Shown: positions 45,347-56,903, counted from the stretch's first letter. The stretch: DNA of 64,000 bases from Liolophura sinensis (GCF_032854445.1 NC_088301.1:14566281-14630280); one strand, 5' to 3'. A program made the numbers and translations. Notes: a model not told the origin generated them from the letters alone.

Positions 45347-45760
45347 TCAATTCTGACACTGTCTGTGACATGGTAAAGAACGTGTTGAAGCAATGTCCTT
45401 GTGCCGAAACAGCAATACATTGCGAATTATTATTTTTTTTGCAGGCTGATCATAACGATGCACAGCATTGTTTATCAGAGATCTAACCGCTTCTCGCTTT
45501 CGACGTGTGGCCGACTCTTTAAAATTCTCCCGTCCTACCACATCCCCCGCTATTTGTAAACCCGTGTGTAAGGCCTGCTTACCCACTGTTTCACCTACTG
45601 ATTTAAAGATGGGTACTTCTGAGTTGAATAAGCCTCTTATGACATTCCCCGGTCCATGACCTCTTTCTACGCTAGCACCTGTGAAGAAGGGAAACCATAC
45701 CCCTCTCTGAGAATCGTAGTAACGTTCGTAAAATTCGGCATCTGAATAGGGCGATATTCT
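45347..45760 (-). mobile_element. Maverick/Polinton-like structural-protein fragment
   Basis: A minus-strand frame open for about 138 codons that matches a small protein I recognise from large virus-like DNA transposons (Maverick/Polinton, adintovirus-like) of invertebrates; the exact role (minor capsid or core protein) is inference. Blocks in order: DAEFYERYYDSQRG, FTGASVERGHGPGNVIRGLF, VGKQALHTGLQIAGDVV and NFKESATRRKREAVRSLINN. It starts directly after an in-frame stop without a clear Met and has no neighbours of such an element (no polymerase, integrase or major capsid gene seen within the window), so it is an isolated piece. It lies about 165 bp after the last exon of pseudogene B, on the opposite strand. 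Confidence 0.55.
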
Positions 45761-45764
45761 TTAT

Positions 45765-46110
45765 GAAATGTAACGACACCATGTATATACATATATATGG
45801 AAAAAAGTCTTGAGTACGGCGTTAAACATCATTCAAAAAATTATATTATTCACTACAAATATAGATGAAATAATAAAAAAAATGCAAACTATATCATCAA
45901 AACAGTGTAAAAATTCACCGTAGCGAAAAATAGTCACGTGACTTCAGTCGAAATTTAATTCTAAGAGTTCATGACAATGCTTACATACATATTATTGCGC
46001 GGCCTGTCAGTTCTGTGGCTTTAATTAATGCATTTGATCAAACTTCAGACGTGAATTACTTGGAGGAAAGGTAACATTTTACCTGCAGCAAGCTGACTTG
46101 ACAAGCTGAT
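45765..46110. other. no gene recognised
   Basis: AT-rich; a SINE-1 tail scrap at about 45805-45842 ('cttgagtacggcgttaaaca'). Confidence 0.5.
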
Positions 46111-46230
46111 AAAAATGTCGAATTGTGCTCATACCTTTCTTGACGTGAATGACACAGGTCAACAAACAGAATGTCAAAAATTTGTCAGACCGCCCGACGT
46201 AAAATTTGTCAGACAATTAGAGTGTGAAAA

Positions 46231-46575
46231 CTGGACCATGAACTGGACGGTACTGTGGAAGCGCAAACCTCAACCACAGCTCAATGATCAAATCCACAAC
46301 TACAGACGAAGGGGCAATACTCTGTATTTGTGTTGTATTTCATAACGGTAAAGAGTTCAGACATCTCTACACTACGCTCCATCACTTTGTGGACGTAGTT
46401 ACATCTTTCTCCAGTCGATGTTTTTCTGGTAATTGCAACTCGATAACACCATGTCTTCGCTGCCATAGGGTAGGTGAAATATCAAGTAAAACCCCAATCA
46501 ATTAAATCATGGCAAGAAGGAAAGGCACTTTATATTGTGATATAAATATATTATAATAAATATATATTTATATTT
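46231..46575. repeat. 340-bp duplicated segment, copy 2
   Basis: Differs from copy 1 by only a few substitutions and a short T-run indel. It runs on into an (ATGT)n tract (46576-46603) absent from copy 1. A 76-codon ORF (46115-46345) crosses its left edge and has no motif. Confidence 0.9.
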
Positions 46576-46609
46576 ATGTATGTATGTATGTATGTATGTA
46601 TGTTTCTCA

Positions 46610-48525
46610 CACTACAAACCAAATATTTCCACTCGCGAGCGATTCGCTATTGTTGTAATAATCAACAAGTGAAATTATGGTTTCTGGCTTCAAGTAGTTA
46701 ATCAAAACAAATGTTTCGAAGTGGCGGAGTGATATTGTGGCCTAGATTATGTAGTTAAACAAGGCATGTTAACTGGTTAACGTCATAACGTTTTAACCAA
46801 TGAAAAAAACGTTTAAAAATTGGGACTATTTTTAGGCAAAATAGCAGGCCTTGACCTTTCCACTCGGAGTTACCACCGCAGCGATTCCTTAAGGTAAATG
46901 GTTTCACCATTGTTTGTCTATGTTTTCCCACTGGTTTTGAGAACTGAAAACACTACTTTAACTAAAAATTCAAAACTTCAAGGAAACAAGAGGTGGTCAT
47001 AGTGAATGAATTAAATCTGTATGTTTCTTTAGATATACCGGCCGGGGGAACTCAGATATTGCAAGTTCCATCAACCTGTCTGAAGTGAAATCATAGCAAA
47101 TTTATAAAAATATTTCACACCTGGATTTGGTTATTATCGAGTCTGATGGAATGATTCTAAACAGCATTACTTTGCATAAGAAATTTACAAACATTATATA
47201 GACAGATGTAACTCAAAAGTAACTTAGATTATTATTAGTGAATATCTGAAGAAATCAGCAGGCCTAATATCAATGAAAAAAGGTTATTACACATTATACA
47301 TTCATTCAAAAAAGCAGATTTCATGAGGAAAAACTGAACCCTTTTCAGTAGCAAACGCCCCCCCCCCCCACCCCCGATCCATATTGGAAAAGAGAAAGAC
47401 AAAAAAATATCTATGCTTATTTAAATTATTCCAAATAAAATTGTCACAACTGCCTACATACAGGAAGTCTTGTATGTTGTTACAATGGGGATGGAGGCCT
47501 GCACGTGTTTGGCAGGTCAGTCACAGTGTACTAATTATAAATTAACATTCACTGCTGTTATTTTAATAACACATTTCCTTTTAACCTTATTTCCTTTTTA
47601 CGGTATCTCACTTTTATTGCAACTGTGTTTTTTTAAAACTGATGATATGGACTCGACAAAAAACTTGACTTACTTTCGTTTTCTCCGGCTACCAAGAACC
47701 AGTGCAATCTGGGTCAGCGATAGATATGAGAACTGTTTCACTCTTCCCAGGTTTGTTTTCAGAAATACAGATCTGTCCATTTGCTAACATTTACTGACTG
47801 GGTCCTTCCGCGTGTGCTGTCCTTGACATGTCAAAGCTGTACGCAACAAAAACATCTTACCCGTAATCCTGCAGTAATTCTTACTTCATATCACCTAGTT
47901 ATTCGAGAATAATGAACACCATAACCGTCACAATTAAAAGAAACGTATCTGTTACATCGGCGGCAAGCCAAACTTCGCTAACAGCCATTTTCAATTTGAG
48001 TCGGCCGCATTCGGCATCGTCCGGAAAAAGATTAACTCGTGGAATGATTTGATTGAAACCAATGAGATGTACGCCATCTAAAAAGGCGATTGACAAATTG
48101 TTTGCTAAAAGTCTTTAATTTGTGTGTTAATAATGAACAGAAATGAACTATAGTCAATTATATTGTGAAAACGATGATCTTAATTTTGGGAAGTGCAGCC
48201 GAGTCCACCCTAGCAACCGAGAAATTTAAAAACTGTTTTTGAAGGAAAGTGAGTACAGATGTAAATAATGTGCTTTCGAATAAAACTGTACATTTCTTTT
48301 ACTTGTCAGCTATAACTATTACTCATTGCGAGGCTTGTTTTGGTGGCCTATGTTGTGTTGTGTAATGTTATTATCTTGTTTTCAGACGGCAAAAAGGCCT
48401 CTCATCCTCAAGACTATGAGAAAGCCAGCGAAACTCGTCTCTGAATGATCTGGAGGTGATTCTAAAAATTGGTAGACAATAGTGATATCCATCATAACGT
48501 TGGATCGCTCGTTGTATAACCTCTG
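46610..48525. other. no gene recognised
   Basis: AT-rich with a C run at 47360-47377. ORFs at 47470-47787 (+) and 47899-48096 (-) have hydrophobic stretches but no family motif. Confidence 0.5.
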
Positions 48526-48529
48526 AATG

Positions 48530-48815
48530 TATGCTTGGGGTTTAACGTCTTAATTAACAATTTTTCAGTCATATGACGCCGAGGAGTCATTAGATGTGAA
48601 TTTACTGAAATCTATCCTCGACACCGGACATGGCACCTCACCCAAGTACATTTTACTGACTCGGGGTCAACCAGTTGTGTTTCCTTGATCTAACCTTTCA
48701 GCGCTGAGCGCCAAGCGGAGCAGGAGCAAGTACGATATTTAAAGTCTTTGATATGACCCGACTCGACTTTAAACCCGGGATATCCCGACTTCGTATTGTA
48801 AAGTGTGTTGTGGTC
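48530..48815 (-). mobile_element. SINE-2, near full length
   Basis: 'atgcttggggtttaacgtct', 'ttttcagtcatatgacgccg', 'cagcgctgagcgccaagcgg', 'gactttaaacccgggatatc'. Confidence 0.88.
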
Positions 48816-48819
48816 AGTA

Positions 48820-49500
48820 AATGCCCAGTAGTAACTCCAGGGTTAAAGGAGTGAAGAGTTCAGATCCGGATCAGCACCAAAATTTAATGTATTGATGTTT
48901 ATGCCCAGGAGAAGCTGTCCACCAAATTTCGTCCAAACACAACCATAACTAACCATATGGTTGTGGACTGGCACACTTACGTCGTTGTTTGAAATCATGC
49001 ACTTTTCTGGTTGGTATTTGAAACTCGATTTTGTACATAATTTTCATTCTATTCAGCCAGGGTCCTGCCGTTGTCGGGAGACTATCAATCCACCATTCAT
49101 GTAACAGGTAAGCCTGTTCAAAGATATATACGTGTATACCTCTGTAAATCTCTGCAAACAAAGGACACCATTTTCCCACACATTAGTTTCTTGATTGTCC
49201 TCGGCATGATCTATATTGCAGAACTGGCGTTAGGTCATAATCACTCACTCCTCCATTTATTCAATCGGATTTCCAAATAGACTTCCCACAATGGAATGCA
49301 TATTTTAAACTTGCATTCCATCATATGATTTTAAACGTATGGATATCAGTGTATGTTGTTATGTTATCATATTTTCACTATTCTTGTTGTTTTATTGGTG
49401 TCCCCATGTCCCCAAGCTTTAATCTTTTCAACCCTACAGATAAATATGGTGTACTAAGTGTTGCATTAAATACTTTATAATTTTTGAATATGTTTTGGAT
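48820..49500. other. no gene recognised
   Basis: AT-rich DNA between SINE-2 and the 62-bp array; no motif. Confidence 0.5.
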
Positions 49501-49507
49501 TCGGCTT

Positions 49508-50318
49508 GTTATAAGAGGACTATGTCCTTTATTGATATACTTGAGGTGTACAGATGGCTGGTCTCGATGAGGATAAGACGACTGTGCCTTTTATTCATAT
49601 TCTTGAGGTGTACAGATGGCTGGTCTCGATGAGGATAAGAGGACTGTGCCCTTTACTGATATACTTGAGGTGTACAGATGGCTGGTCTCGATGAGGATAA
49701 GAGGACTGTGCCCTTTACTGATATACTTGAGGTGTACAGATGGCTGATCTCGATGAGGATAAGAGGACTGTGCCTTTTACTGATATACTTGAGGTGTACA
49801 GATGGCTGGTCTCGATGAGGATAAGAGGACTGTGCCCTTTATTGATATACTTGAGGTGTACAGATGGCTGATCTCGATGAGGATAAGAGGACTGTGCCTT
49901 TTACTGATATACTTGAGGTGTACTGATGGCTGGTCTCGATGAGGATAAGAGGACTGTGCCCTTTATTGATATACTTGAGGTGTACAGATGGCTGGTCTCG
50001 ATGAGGATAAGAGGACTGTGCCCTTTATTGATATACTTGAGGTGTACAGATGGCTGATCTCGATGAGGATAAGAGGACTGTGCCTTTTACTGATATACTT
50101 GAGGTGTACAGATGGCTGGTCTCGATGAGGATAAGAGGACTGTGCCCTTTATTGATATACTTGAGGTGTACAGATGGCTGATCTCGATGAGGATAAGAGG
50201 ACTGTGCCCTTTACTGATATACTTGAGGTGTACTGATGGCTGGTCTCGATGAGGATAAGAGGACCGTGTACTTTATTGATATACTTGAGGTGTACAGATG
50301 GCTGGTCTCGATGAGGAT
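49508..50318. repeat. 62-bp tandem array, about 13 copies
   Basis: The unit 'cagatggctggtctcgatga' ... 'ctttattgatatacttgagg' repeats at 49551, 49613, 49675 and every 62 bp to about 50295. Variant positions (ggtctcg/gatctcg; tttta(t/c)tg; tacagatgg/tactgatgg) show that blocks of five units (310 bp) are themselves repeated. Sixty-two is not a multiple of three, so the array is not coding. Confidence 0.97.
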
Positions 50319-50699
50319 TTTATTGTTTTTTTTAAGTCACAGTACACTGATAAAAGTGAATGGGATTGAATATGACAGTTTTCCAATTGAGTGTCACCGC
50401 ATACCTGCTGTGTGGTGCCGGTGAAGTTAAAGGTTATTATGTTTGTGACATATCTTGACGTTGACAACCTGGATCACGCTAAACGTTCATACAACGTGTT
50501 TATGTAATTACATTTATGTAATCAAGGTATAGTTTTACTTGCTAAATGTAACCTTGTATTTTTTTGACATACACATGTATCATTGCAAATGGTTACCTAT
50601 GTAAATGCATTGAGTTGTTTCAACGTGTTGTTTAAAACTAAACCATTGCCTGACCGATGTTAAAACATCACTGAGTGATTTAACCTACCGATTGAGAGC

Positions 50700-51260
50700 T
50701 GTTTATATACAATACCATTATGGATCGCGTATATTTCGTTAGTTGAACAACACATAGTTGAACAAGAGCATGGTTTACTGTTCTGAATCACATATCGTTC
50801 ACTGGAACTCTGAATCACTCGTTGTTCACGATGTTTTTGCATCAAGTATGACACAAGATCTATCTGAATCACATTTGGTTCATGTTGCTTCTCAGTCGCG
50901 CTTCGTTCAAAATTTTTTCAGAATCAGATTTGGTTCTTTGTGAATCACCCGTTCCTTTTTGAAGTTATAAATGGCGGGTGTTTCACTAAGGCTAGAACCG
51001 TACATTGTCCACCGTACTTCTGAATAACTCATTCTTCTTGCATGTTCTGAATCAGACATCGTTCGAGATAATTCTGATTCACATGTTGTTCACTATGCTA
51101 AAGACCCTTCTGCCGAATCACGCATATGTAGTACACGGTAACGGTCAAAAGCACATTGTTCACCGTATTTCTGAATCACACGTGGTCACTTCTGAATTAG
51201 CTTGCTCTTTTCTTTCTGAAGTTATCAATTGCAGATGTTTTACTGAGGTCTGAACCACAT
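50700..51260. repeat. degenerate repeat region
   Basis: 'ctgaatcac' followed by 'gttca' recurs irregularly every 30-60 bp. A longer block ('tgaagttat' ... 'gaacc') recurs at about 50959 and 51215. The region is open in short ORFs only. Confidence 0.6.
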
Positions 51261-51309
51261 ATAACTGGACTATCTATATTTTAGGTCATAATCATGGACA
51301 ATCGATAGT

Positions 51310-51610
51310 GTGTATGTATGTGTTTGCTTGGGGTTTAACATCGTACTTTCAGTCATACAACGACGAGGAGTCAATAGGTGTGTACATATACTGTATCTCC
51401 TTGTGACAGGACACGCCAAAGTGCTACCGCCACTGAAGTATCATGCCGAAGACACCAGATATGACCTCCCATCTAGTCTCATTATATTGACACCGGGCCA
51501 ACCAGTCATGTTTCCTTGTTCTAACCTGTCATTGTTGAGCCCCAAACAAGTAGCAAGCATCAGTTTAAAAGTCTTTGGTATGACCCAACCCAGGTTTCAT
51601 CCCGTGTTAT
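51310..51610 (-). mobile_element. SINE-2, near full length
   Basis: 'tgcttggggtttaacatcgt', 'aacgacgaggagtcaatagg', 'tgaagtatcatgccgaagac', 'ttgacaccgggccaaccagt'. The 113-codon ORF over it is not called. Confidence 0.9.
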
Positions 51611-51619
51611 TCACGTTGC

Positions 51620-52218
51620 ACTGGAAATGCTTGAAGGTTTTGAGTCATTAGTATATATAGCGCGGTTGATGTTAACTGCACGCGCACAGAAGTGTCAGAA
51701 GGGAAACCATATTTGTAATAGTACCTGAAATGTTATGGTATGAAACAAAGTAATTCATACAAGAAAGAGAACATCGGCTTTCTATCGACAATTGGACTAC
51801 CTAAAGGATGTGTGTCATGTTACTCAAGAGGTTATTTAAAGTGCCCCCTTACATCCATTAGAAAACACATCCACGTGATTTCAGAAGAAAGTTAAATGGT
51901 AACTTTTTATTCAGGCGTAGACGTGTCTGTGCGACACATGGGAACCAACATGCACTTTGTGTTTTGAAGCCACCTACATTTATCCAGAAAGTATAAGAAA
52001 GAATAATCGTTCTTTGAATCTATGAAACATTAAGTTGAAATTGCCATCAGGTAGTATTTTTTACAACGGACTTTAAATCTCACCACCCCTATACAATGGT
52101 GACAGTATATGTCAGAATAATAAAAATGACAAGAATTGCTTAATATGGGGGTAGGTATGTTCGTCTGTATAACTGACGAAATAGAACTTATTTTCGTTGG
52201 TCGCCAGAACAGGGTGAA
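51620..52218. other. no gene recognised
   Basis: AT-rich; no motif. Confidence 0.5.
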
Positions 52219-52531
52219 GGTAACAATTATATTTTATTTGTTTTTTTATTTTATTTATTTATTTATTTGATTGGTGTTTTACGCTGTACTCAAGAATATT
52301 TCACTTATACGACGGCGGCCAGCATTCTGGTGGATGGGAACCGAGCAGGGCCCGGGAAAACCCACGACCATCCGCAGGTTGCTAGCAGACCTTCCCACTT
52401 ACGGCCGGAGAGGCAGCCAGCATGAGCCGGACTTGAACTCACAGCGACAGCATTGGTGAGAGTCTCCTGGGTCATTACGCTGCGCTAGCGCTCTAACCAA
52501 CTGAGCCACGGAGGCCCCGGTAACAATTATA
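52219..52531 (-). mobile_element. SINE-1, full length with 13-bp target-site duplication
   Basis: The element at 52232-52518 is flanked by identical 'ggtaacaattata' (52219-52231 and 52519-52531). Read on the minus strand it has a tRNA-like head ('ggggcctccgtggctcagtt'), a B-box-like 'gagttcaagtccgg', the conserved central part and a (TAAA)n tail. The perfect duplication marks it as a recent insertion. Best reference copy in the window. Confidence 0.97.
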
Positions 52532-52886
52532 AGATTGGTCAAAACGACCAGGACCATTTTGGTCCCATTTTATTGGTCGCCAGAATAGGGTCAACATAAC
52601 CATTACTTTTGGTGGAAGCAACCAAAACTGATGAGGTCGCATTTTCTGTGGTCGCATTTTCTTGATCACAAAGTAGGGTCATAACAAATATTATTAACAA
52701 AATTGTATTGGTTCTTTGTATCAATCTTTTAATGAATACTTTGACCCTATTCTGGCGGCCGAAGAAAATCTGACCATAAGATATCTGGTCATTTCGAGCC
52801 TTCATTGTTTGGTCGCCACATTATTTGATGGGACGCGCCTGTACCAAGATCTGTTTAGTCGATTTGACCAGATCTTTCTACAGTGT

Positions 52887-53035
52887 TCCGCGGGAGGGCA
52901 CACGCAAGGAGACTAAGCTTAAACAATCCAGCATGTACGTACTTCTTACAAGCTCCAAAGGTCAAGCTTGTCTGCTGGTGACAGTGATATAAAGTGATAA
53001 GCAGAGAGCGACGCATGGGCTGTAAGGATTATGAG
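52887..53035 (-). repeat. MITE-like family half copy
   Basis: 'gtgacagtgatataaagtga', 'agagagcgacgcatgggctg' and, further left, 'cgcgggagggcacacgcaag', shared with 13600-13725. Confidence 0.6.
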
Positions 53036-53049
53036 GTTAATCCCTTGTT

Positions 53050-54110
53050 AAAACAAAGCCCGAGTCCTGTTGTGTTGGTATCGTATATTGAACAATTTGA
53101 AAAGCCCGAGTTGTGATGATTTAGATAACACTGTATGCTTAGCTAGTATGTTCGATGTTCTTGTCTTCATCAGCAATGCGGTGGTTACAAGTCTCGATGC
53201 ATCTTACAGCGTAATGTCGCCTGAGAACCTAGCCTGGCTATTCGAGACCGCGGACATCCGGGCATTTGCCGTTTTACTCGCGCCAACACGAATACTCGTT
53301 TAGACAGGGCGGTGAAAACATTGTCTAAATAACATGGGAGTTAAAACAAAACTCTACGGCCTCATAAGTCTAAAACCGGATTTTGCTGATGTTCACAATT
53401 TATATATGCCGTGCACATTGTCCTGTTATCTTACATACTATAATTTCTGGTTATTATCAGACGTACTTCCCTGAATATCCTCCAGTGTTGTTGGTTTCTC
53501 TAGACTTTCCCATGTTATCTTTCACCCTCGTCGTCTGCTGTCAGCTGACTCCCAAGAGCGAAGTGCAGGAGCGTTCGCGGTCACGCAGGCACGTGGCAGA
53601 CGACTTCTTAGCCAGCCATGCATAATGCAGGTATCGGTCGATTATAGACGGCAGGCTGTGTGCGTGGATGTATAATGAAGTTCACGCTGACCGCCAGCTG
53701 AAGAGCACAATGGACCGTACAAACATCTGGATCAGCAGAGGTCAGAAAGTTCATCACGCAAGCGGGAAGCCGTTTTCTGTCAAAAATTGTGAGCGAGTTT
53801 TGCATTTAAGCGTCTGTAGCCCCATGCCCTTGCAAAAGTCCAGGTGATTTTTAAAGTGGGATTGCACTGGTAAGTAAGCTTGAGAATTAGTCAAGCATTT
53901 TTGGTGTGCCTTCTCTGCTACTTATGCATTAAACATTCCTAGCCCACTTATCAAGGGCCATGCTTGTAACACACTCCTTCCAGCTCCTCACCCAGCCGCC
54001 TATATACGGCCGAAGTGGCTCTTATGTGTCTTAGAGTTCTAGCTTTTTCACCATAGACCTACTCGCTAATACACTTGGGAGCGGGCAACCACTTAAACTA
54101 CTGCTAAATA
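53050..54110. other. no gene recognised
   Basis: Short ORFs (53070-53303; 53383-53625) have no recognised motif. Confidence 0.5.
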
Positions 54111-54117
54111 TTGATCA

Positions 54118-54384
54118 TTAATCTCCCGAAGGTCCCGCAATACTGGGTCTATAACCTTCGCCCGCTAATCCCTCGAATGCGGAATCGCCGACTGCGCATA
54201 TATGAGGCGCCTCTAATAGTAGTACCGCACCCGTGGTGAATGGGGATAACACGACTGCTGCTCTACACGTCTGCTTCTCGGAGGAATCGGGTAAGAAATA
54301 TATAACGTGGGCGTTTAACCGACGATTGGCTTGAGCGGAAGAACCAATTCTGTGTGGGTCTCGTGGTTGAAAAAAACTTAACAT
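54118..54384 (-). CDS. unassigned ORF in a GC-richer patch
   Basis: An 88-codon minus-strand frame with a Met start, ending in GPSGD and a stop. The surrounding 350 bp are richer in G and C than neighbouring DNA and the composition looks coding (AAVVLSPFTTGAVLLLEA, VGDSAFEGLAGEGYRPS). No family recognised; a transposon fragment is a reasonable alternative. Confidence 0.25.
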   Translation of the reverse strand: MLSFFQPRDPHRIGSSAQANRRLNAHVIYFLPDSSEKQTCRAAVVLSPFTTGAVLLLEAPHICAVGDSAFEGLAGEGYRPSIAGPSGD

Positions 54385-54444
54385 TTATGCTTTTATATGA
54401 ACAGATAGAATGAAACCCTGATTGAGGTAAACTGAGAAGGGCCA

Positions 54445-54760
54445 TATTTCACCGGTTACGTGTGACCGTTTGTTAGCACGCTGTGGTCGCTGCTCTCGTT
54501 TTACTGTGTCGTTCGTCTAGCACATTGTCGTCGCTGCTCTGGTTTTACTCTCCATGTCGTTCGTCTGTCACACTGTCGTCGTTGTTCCGGTTTTACCTTC
54601 TGTGCTGTACGTTTTTAATTATATTGTATTCCTGCCTAAAACAGGATTCTGCTGGCGGACTAAGCATCCCCAAGGCCTGGTCCCTTTGCACTGTTTTAAT
54701 GTGATTGTAAGTTAAATGTGATGACAGCATTTTGAGTACGTGTAATTCTAGACCAGTGAA
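54445..54760. repeat. interspersed repeat R5 with internal tandem
   Basis: 'tttcaccggttacgtgtgac', then three tandem copies of a block containing 'gtcgtcgctgctctggtttt', then 'taagttaaatgtgatgacag'. Related blocks lie at 26118 and 61617-61925. Confidence 0.6.
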
Positions 54761-54769
54761 TCATTTGTT

Positions 54770-55560
54770 TTTACTTAATTCTCATATGATGTGAAGTATT
54801 GCTTATAAAAATGTAGTGGCCTAGATCAAACGACTTGGCGACCATACTGGATTTATATAAAAACCCTTGAACAATCTTCTTCTCCAGAACTATTGAAACG
54901 ATAGGCTTCAAAATTGGCGTATGTGACTACAGTACCATGGCAATTGAAACGTTTTAGTATGAAGCCTTTCTGTATGTAAATTATTTTAAGTAGATCATGT
55001 GAATTTATTTGGTGTAGCTTTGGGCACTAAACCCACAGATGGCAACAGTTTTTATTGCAATATTTTGCTGCAAGTGACTGAAAACCCGTGAAAGTCACCG
55101 ACATTTTTTTTGCGTACATTCCAAGACAGAGGGCCGTTTTACGTGTAGTCAGCTAGGCGCATGCCCAGTTACTGTAAAATGCATTGCGTTCAGTTTGTTT
55201 CCGTATATCGTTCCAAATTGTAGCCCGAGCTTGTCATGAGGCTTTCTGATTTTATCCTATGTTTCGAGAGAGTTTATTCTACCAGTCAAACTGAAGTCAA
55301 CTTTTACCATCCGGACAGTGATTAGTAGAATTCAATTCCTGTTATGTTTGCGTTTTCATTTGTACCTTCTTGAGAACCGAATGGATTCAGCAGTTAATTA
55401 CAACCTGAAATCATGTCTTGTCTGAATCACAAAAAAAACCCTCTTGCGATGACCGGTTGGTGGGGAGCCCGCCATGTAAGGGGGACATCCGTGGTTCAAT
55501 CTCGTGTCATATCCTGGTAATTTCGTATGCTCCTTAATTGTTAAACATTATACACGTGTT
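54770..55560. other. no gene recognised
   Basis: AT-rich; no motif. Confidence 0.5.
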
Positions 55561-55564
55561 TTAA

Positions 55565-55963
55565 TTGTTTGTGTACAACAAGCGGGTATACATATATACA
55601 TATGTATATATTCTACCCGTTCGACTGCACCTATATTTGTACAAAGATCGAAACGCTTTCCGCACTCTTAGATTTTACGACAAGAGGGATAGTTTCCATT
55701 TTGACATTGTAAATTATCTTTCCTTGGACAATAGTATACCGAAGGGTCTTGCATATGGCGTGTACATATCTCGCCTTGTCACAAGTTATTACTGCAAAAT
55801 CTACTGTGTTATGGCAATTTCATCAAGCGCCTTTTCACTTCGAGTTCAGAGCGTCCAGAATCTCTGGTACACTCATTTGATATGGTTGTGCCTAATACCG
55901 CTTATCTCGAGGCTAGGGACAATATATTCATCGTGTTTAATTAGATCGCCACGTTCGACATAG
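55565..55963 (+). mobile_element. retroelement ORF C-terminal fragment
   Basis: A 132-codon frame whose middle part (about 55640-55800) reads FYDKRDSFHFDIVNYLSLDN and IPKGLAYGVYISRLVTSYYC. I recognise the pattern YDKRDxFxFxIVN...IP...YGVYISxL from invertebrate retroelement polyproteins, downstream of the reverse transcriptase. The N-terminal part of this frame is unrelated low-complexity sequence, so only the middle is supported. No RT domain is next to it. Clade not assigned. Confidence 0.5.
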
Positions 55964-56113
55964 GAACAGTTAATAGCAATCAAAGCAACTGTGATACGTA
56001 TTTTGTTATCGACAACTTATATGTACAACAGTATGATACACGATTTGAACACAGATTTCACTCAGTCTAACATCATTGAAAACTGATGACTGCTCCTCTT
56101 TGATCCTGTCATT

Positions 56114-56903
56114 TTATCGTACTTCATAAGTTTTCTTAGTTCTTTGGTTCTTTGTGTTATACGTCGTTTTGGGAATTGGCCTTGTAGTTATTGACCTAGA
56201 AAGTCTTTCTTGGTTGACAGCTGATGTACCAATGTCTCTACGCATACATTCCTTATCTTTTGTGTAACTCACCAAGAAGTTATCTAAAAGTTTTAAGTCA
56301 TGTTTACGTAAGTGCTCTAGGATTTTTATTATTGAGATATTTATCAGCAAATCACTGAAACTTTCTAAATTTATTACTTCCCAGCTTTGGACTGTGGTAA
56401 AACGGAGATTTTCGCTGGTAATTTCAAGATGGTACATGTATTGTAATGTTATTTCCTGTGTTGTTAATATTTTTGTGCTTTTTCTGGAATGCTTGCATGT
56501 AGGGTCTACTACACTTTTTAACGCAAAGTTTGTAGTACTGAGTACGCTTAAACCATTTCTTTGCAAAGCCAAGTGTCCTTTGTGTGCAGCTAGTCACAGG
56601 CATGCTAACCTCTGGCTGAGGCATGGTGAAGTGACAATGTTCGATCCCACATCTGGTAGTCATTAACTCCTGAACTGTGGGCTTTGGAAGGAGTCTCTCT
56701 CTGGGTTTGGTTTGGTCATGTGACAAGATCGTTGGTATATATCTATACCATTCCGTCACAAGTTTATCAAGTATGCTCTCATTGGTCATCAGTATTAACA
56801 TGGATAAATATTTGCTTACTTGGTGATGGATACTAACCTTGTTTTGATGAAACTGAAACAATTTATCTCCTAAGCTGTTAACATGTTGATCCCATGTGGC
56901 CAA
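56114..56903 (-). pseudogene. unassigned overlapping ORFs, possible transposon relic
   Basis: Two minus-strand frames of 159 codons (56424-56903) and 152 codons (56114-56572) overlap by about 150 bp, as expected if one gene carried a frameshift. The first contains Cys and His pairs (RCGIEHCHFTMP, CVKKCSRP). No family recognised. Their length is unusual for this AT-rich DNA, but no splice sites or repeats support a live gene. Confidence 0.3.

Noticed and set aside
49508-50318. coding repeat protein
   Set aside because: The 62-bp unit is not a multiple of three, so no frame persists.
52400-52515. possible tRNA gene
   Set aside because: The A-box and B-box-like sequence is the tRNA-derived head of a SINE; no complete cloverleaf could be drawn. 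The same applies to the heads at 57004 and 63370-63455.
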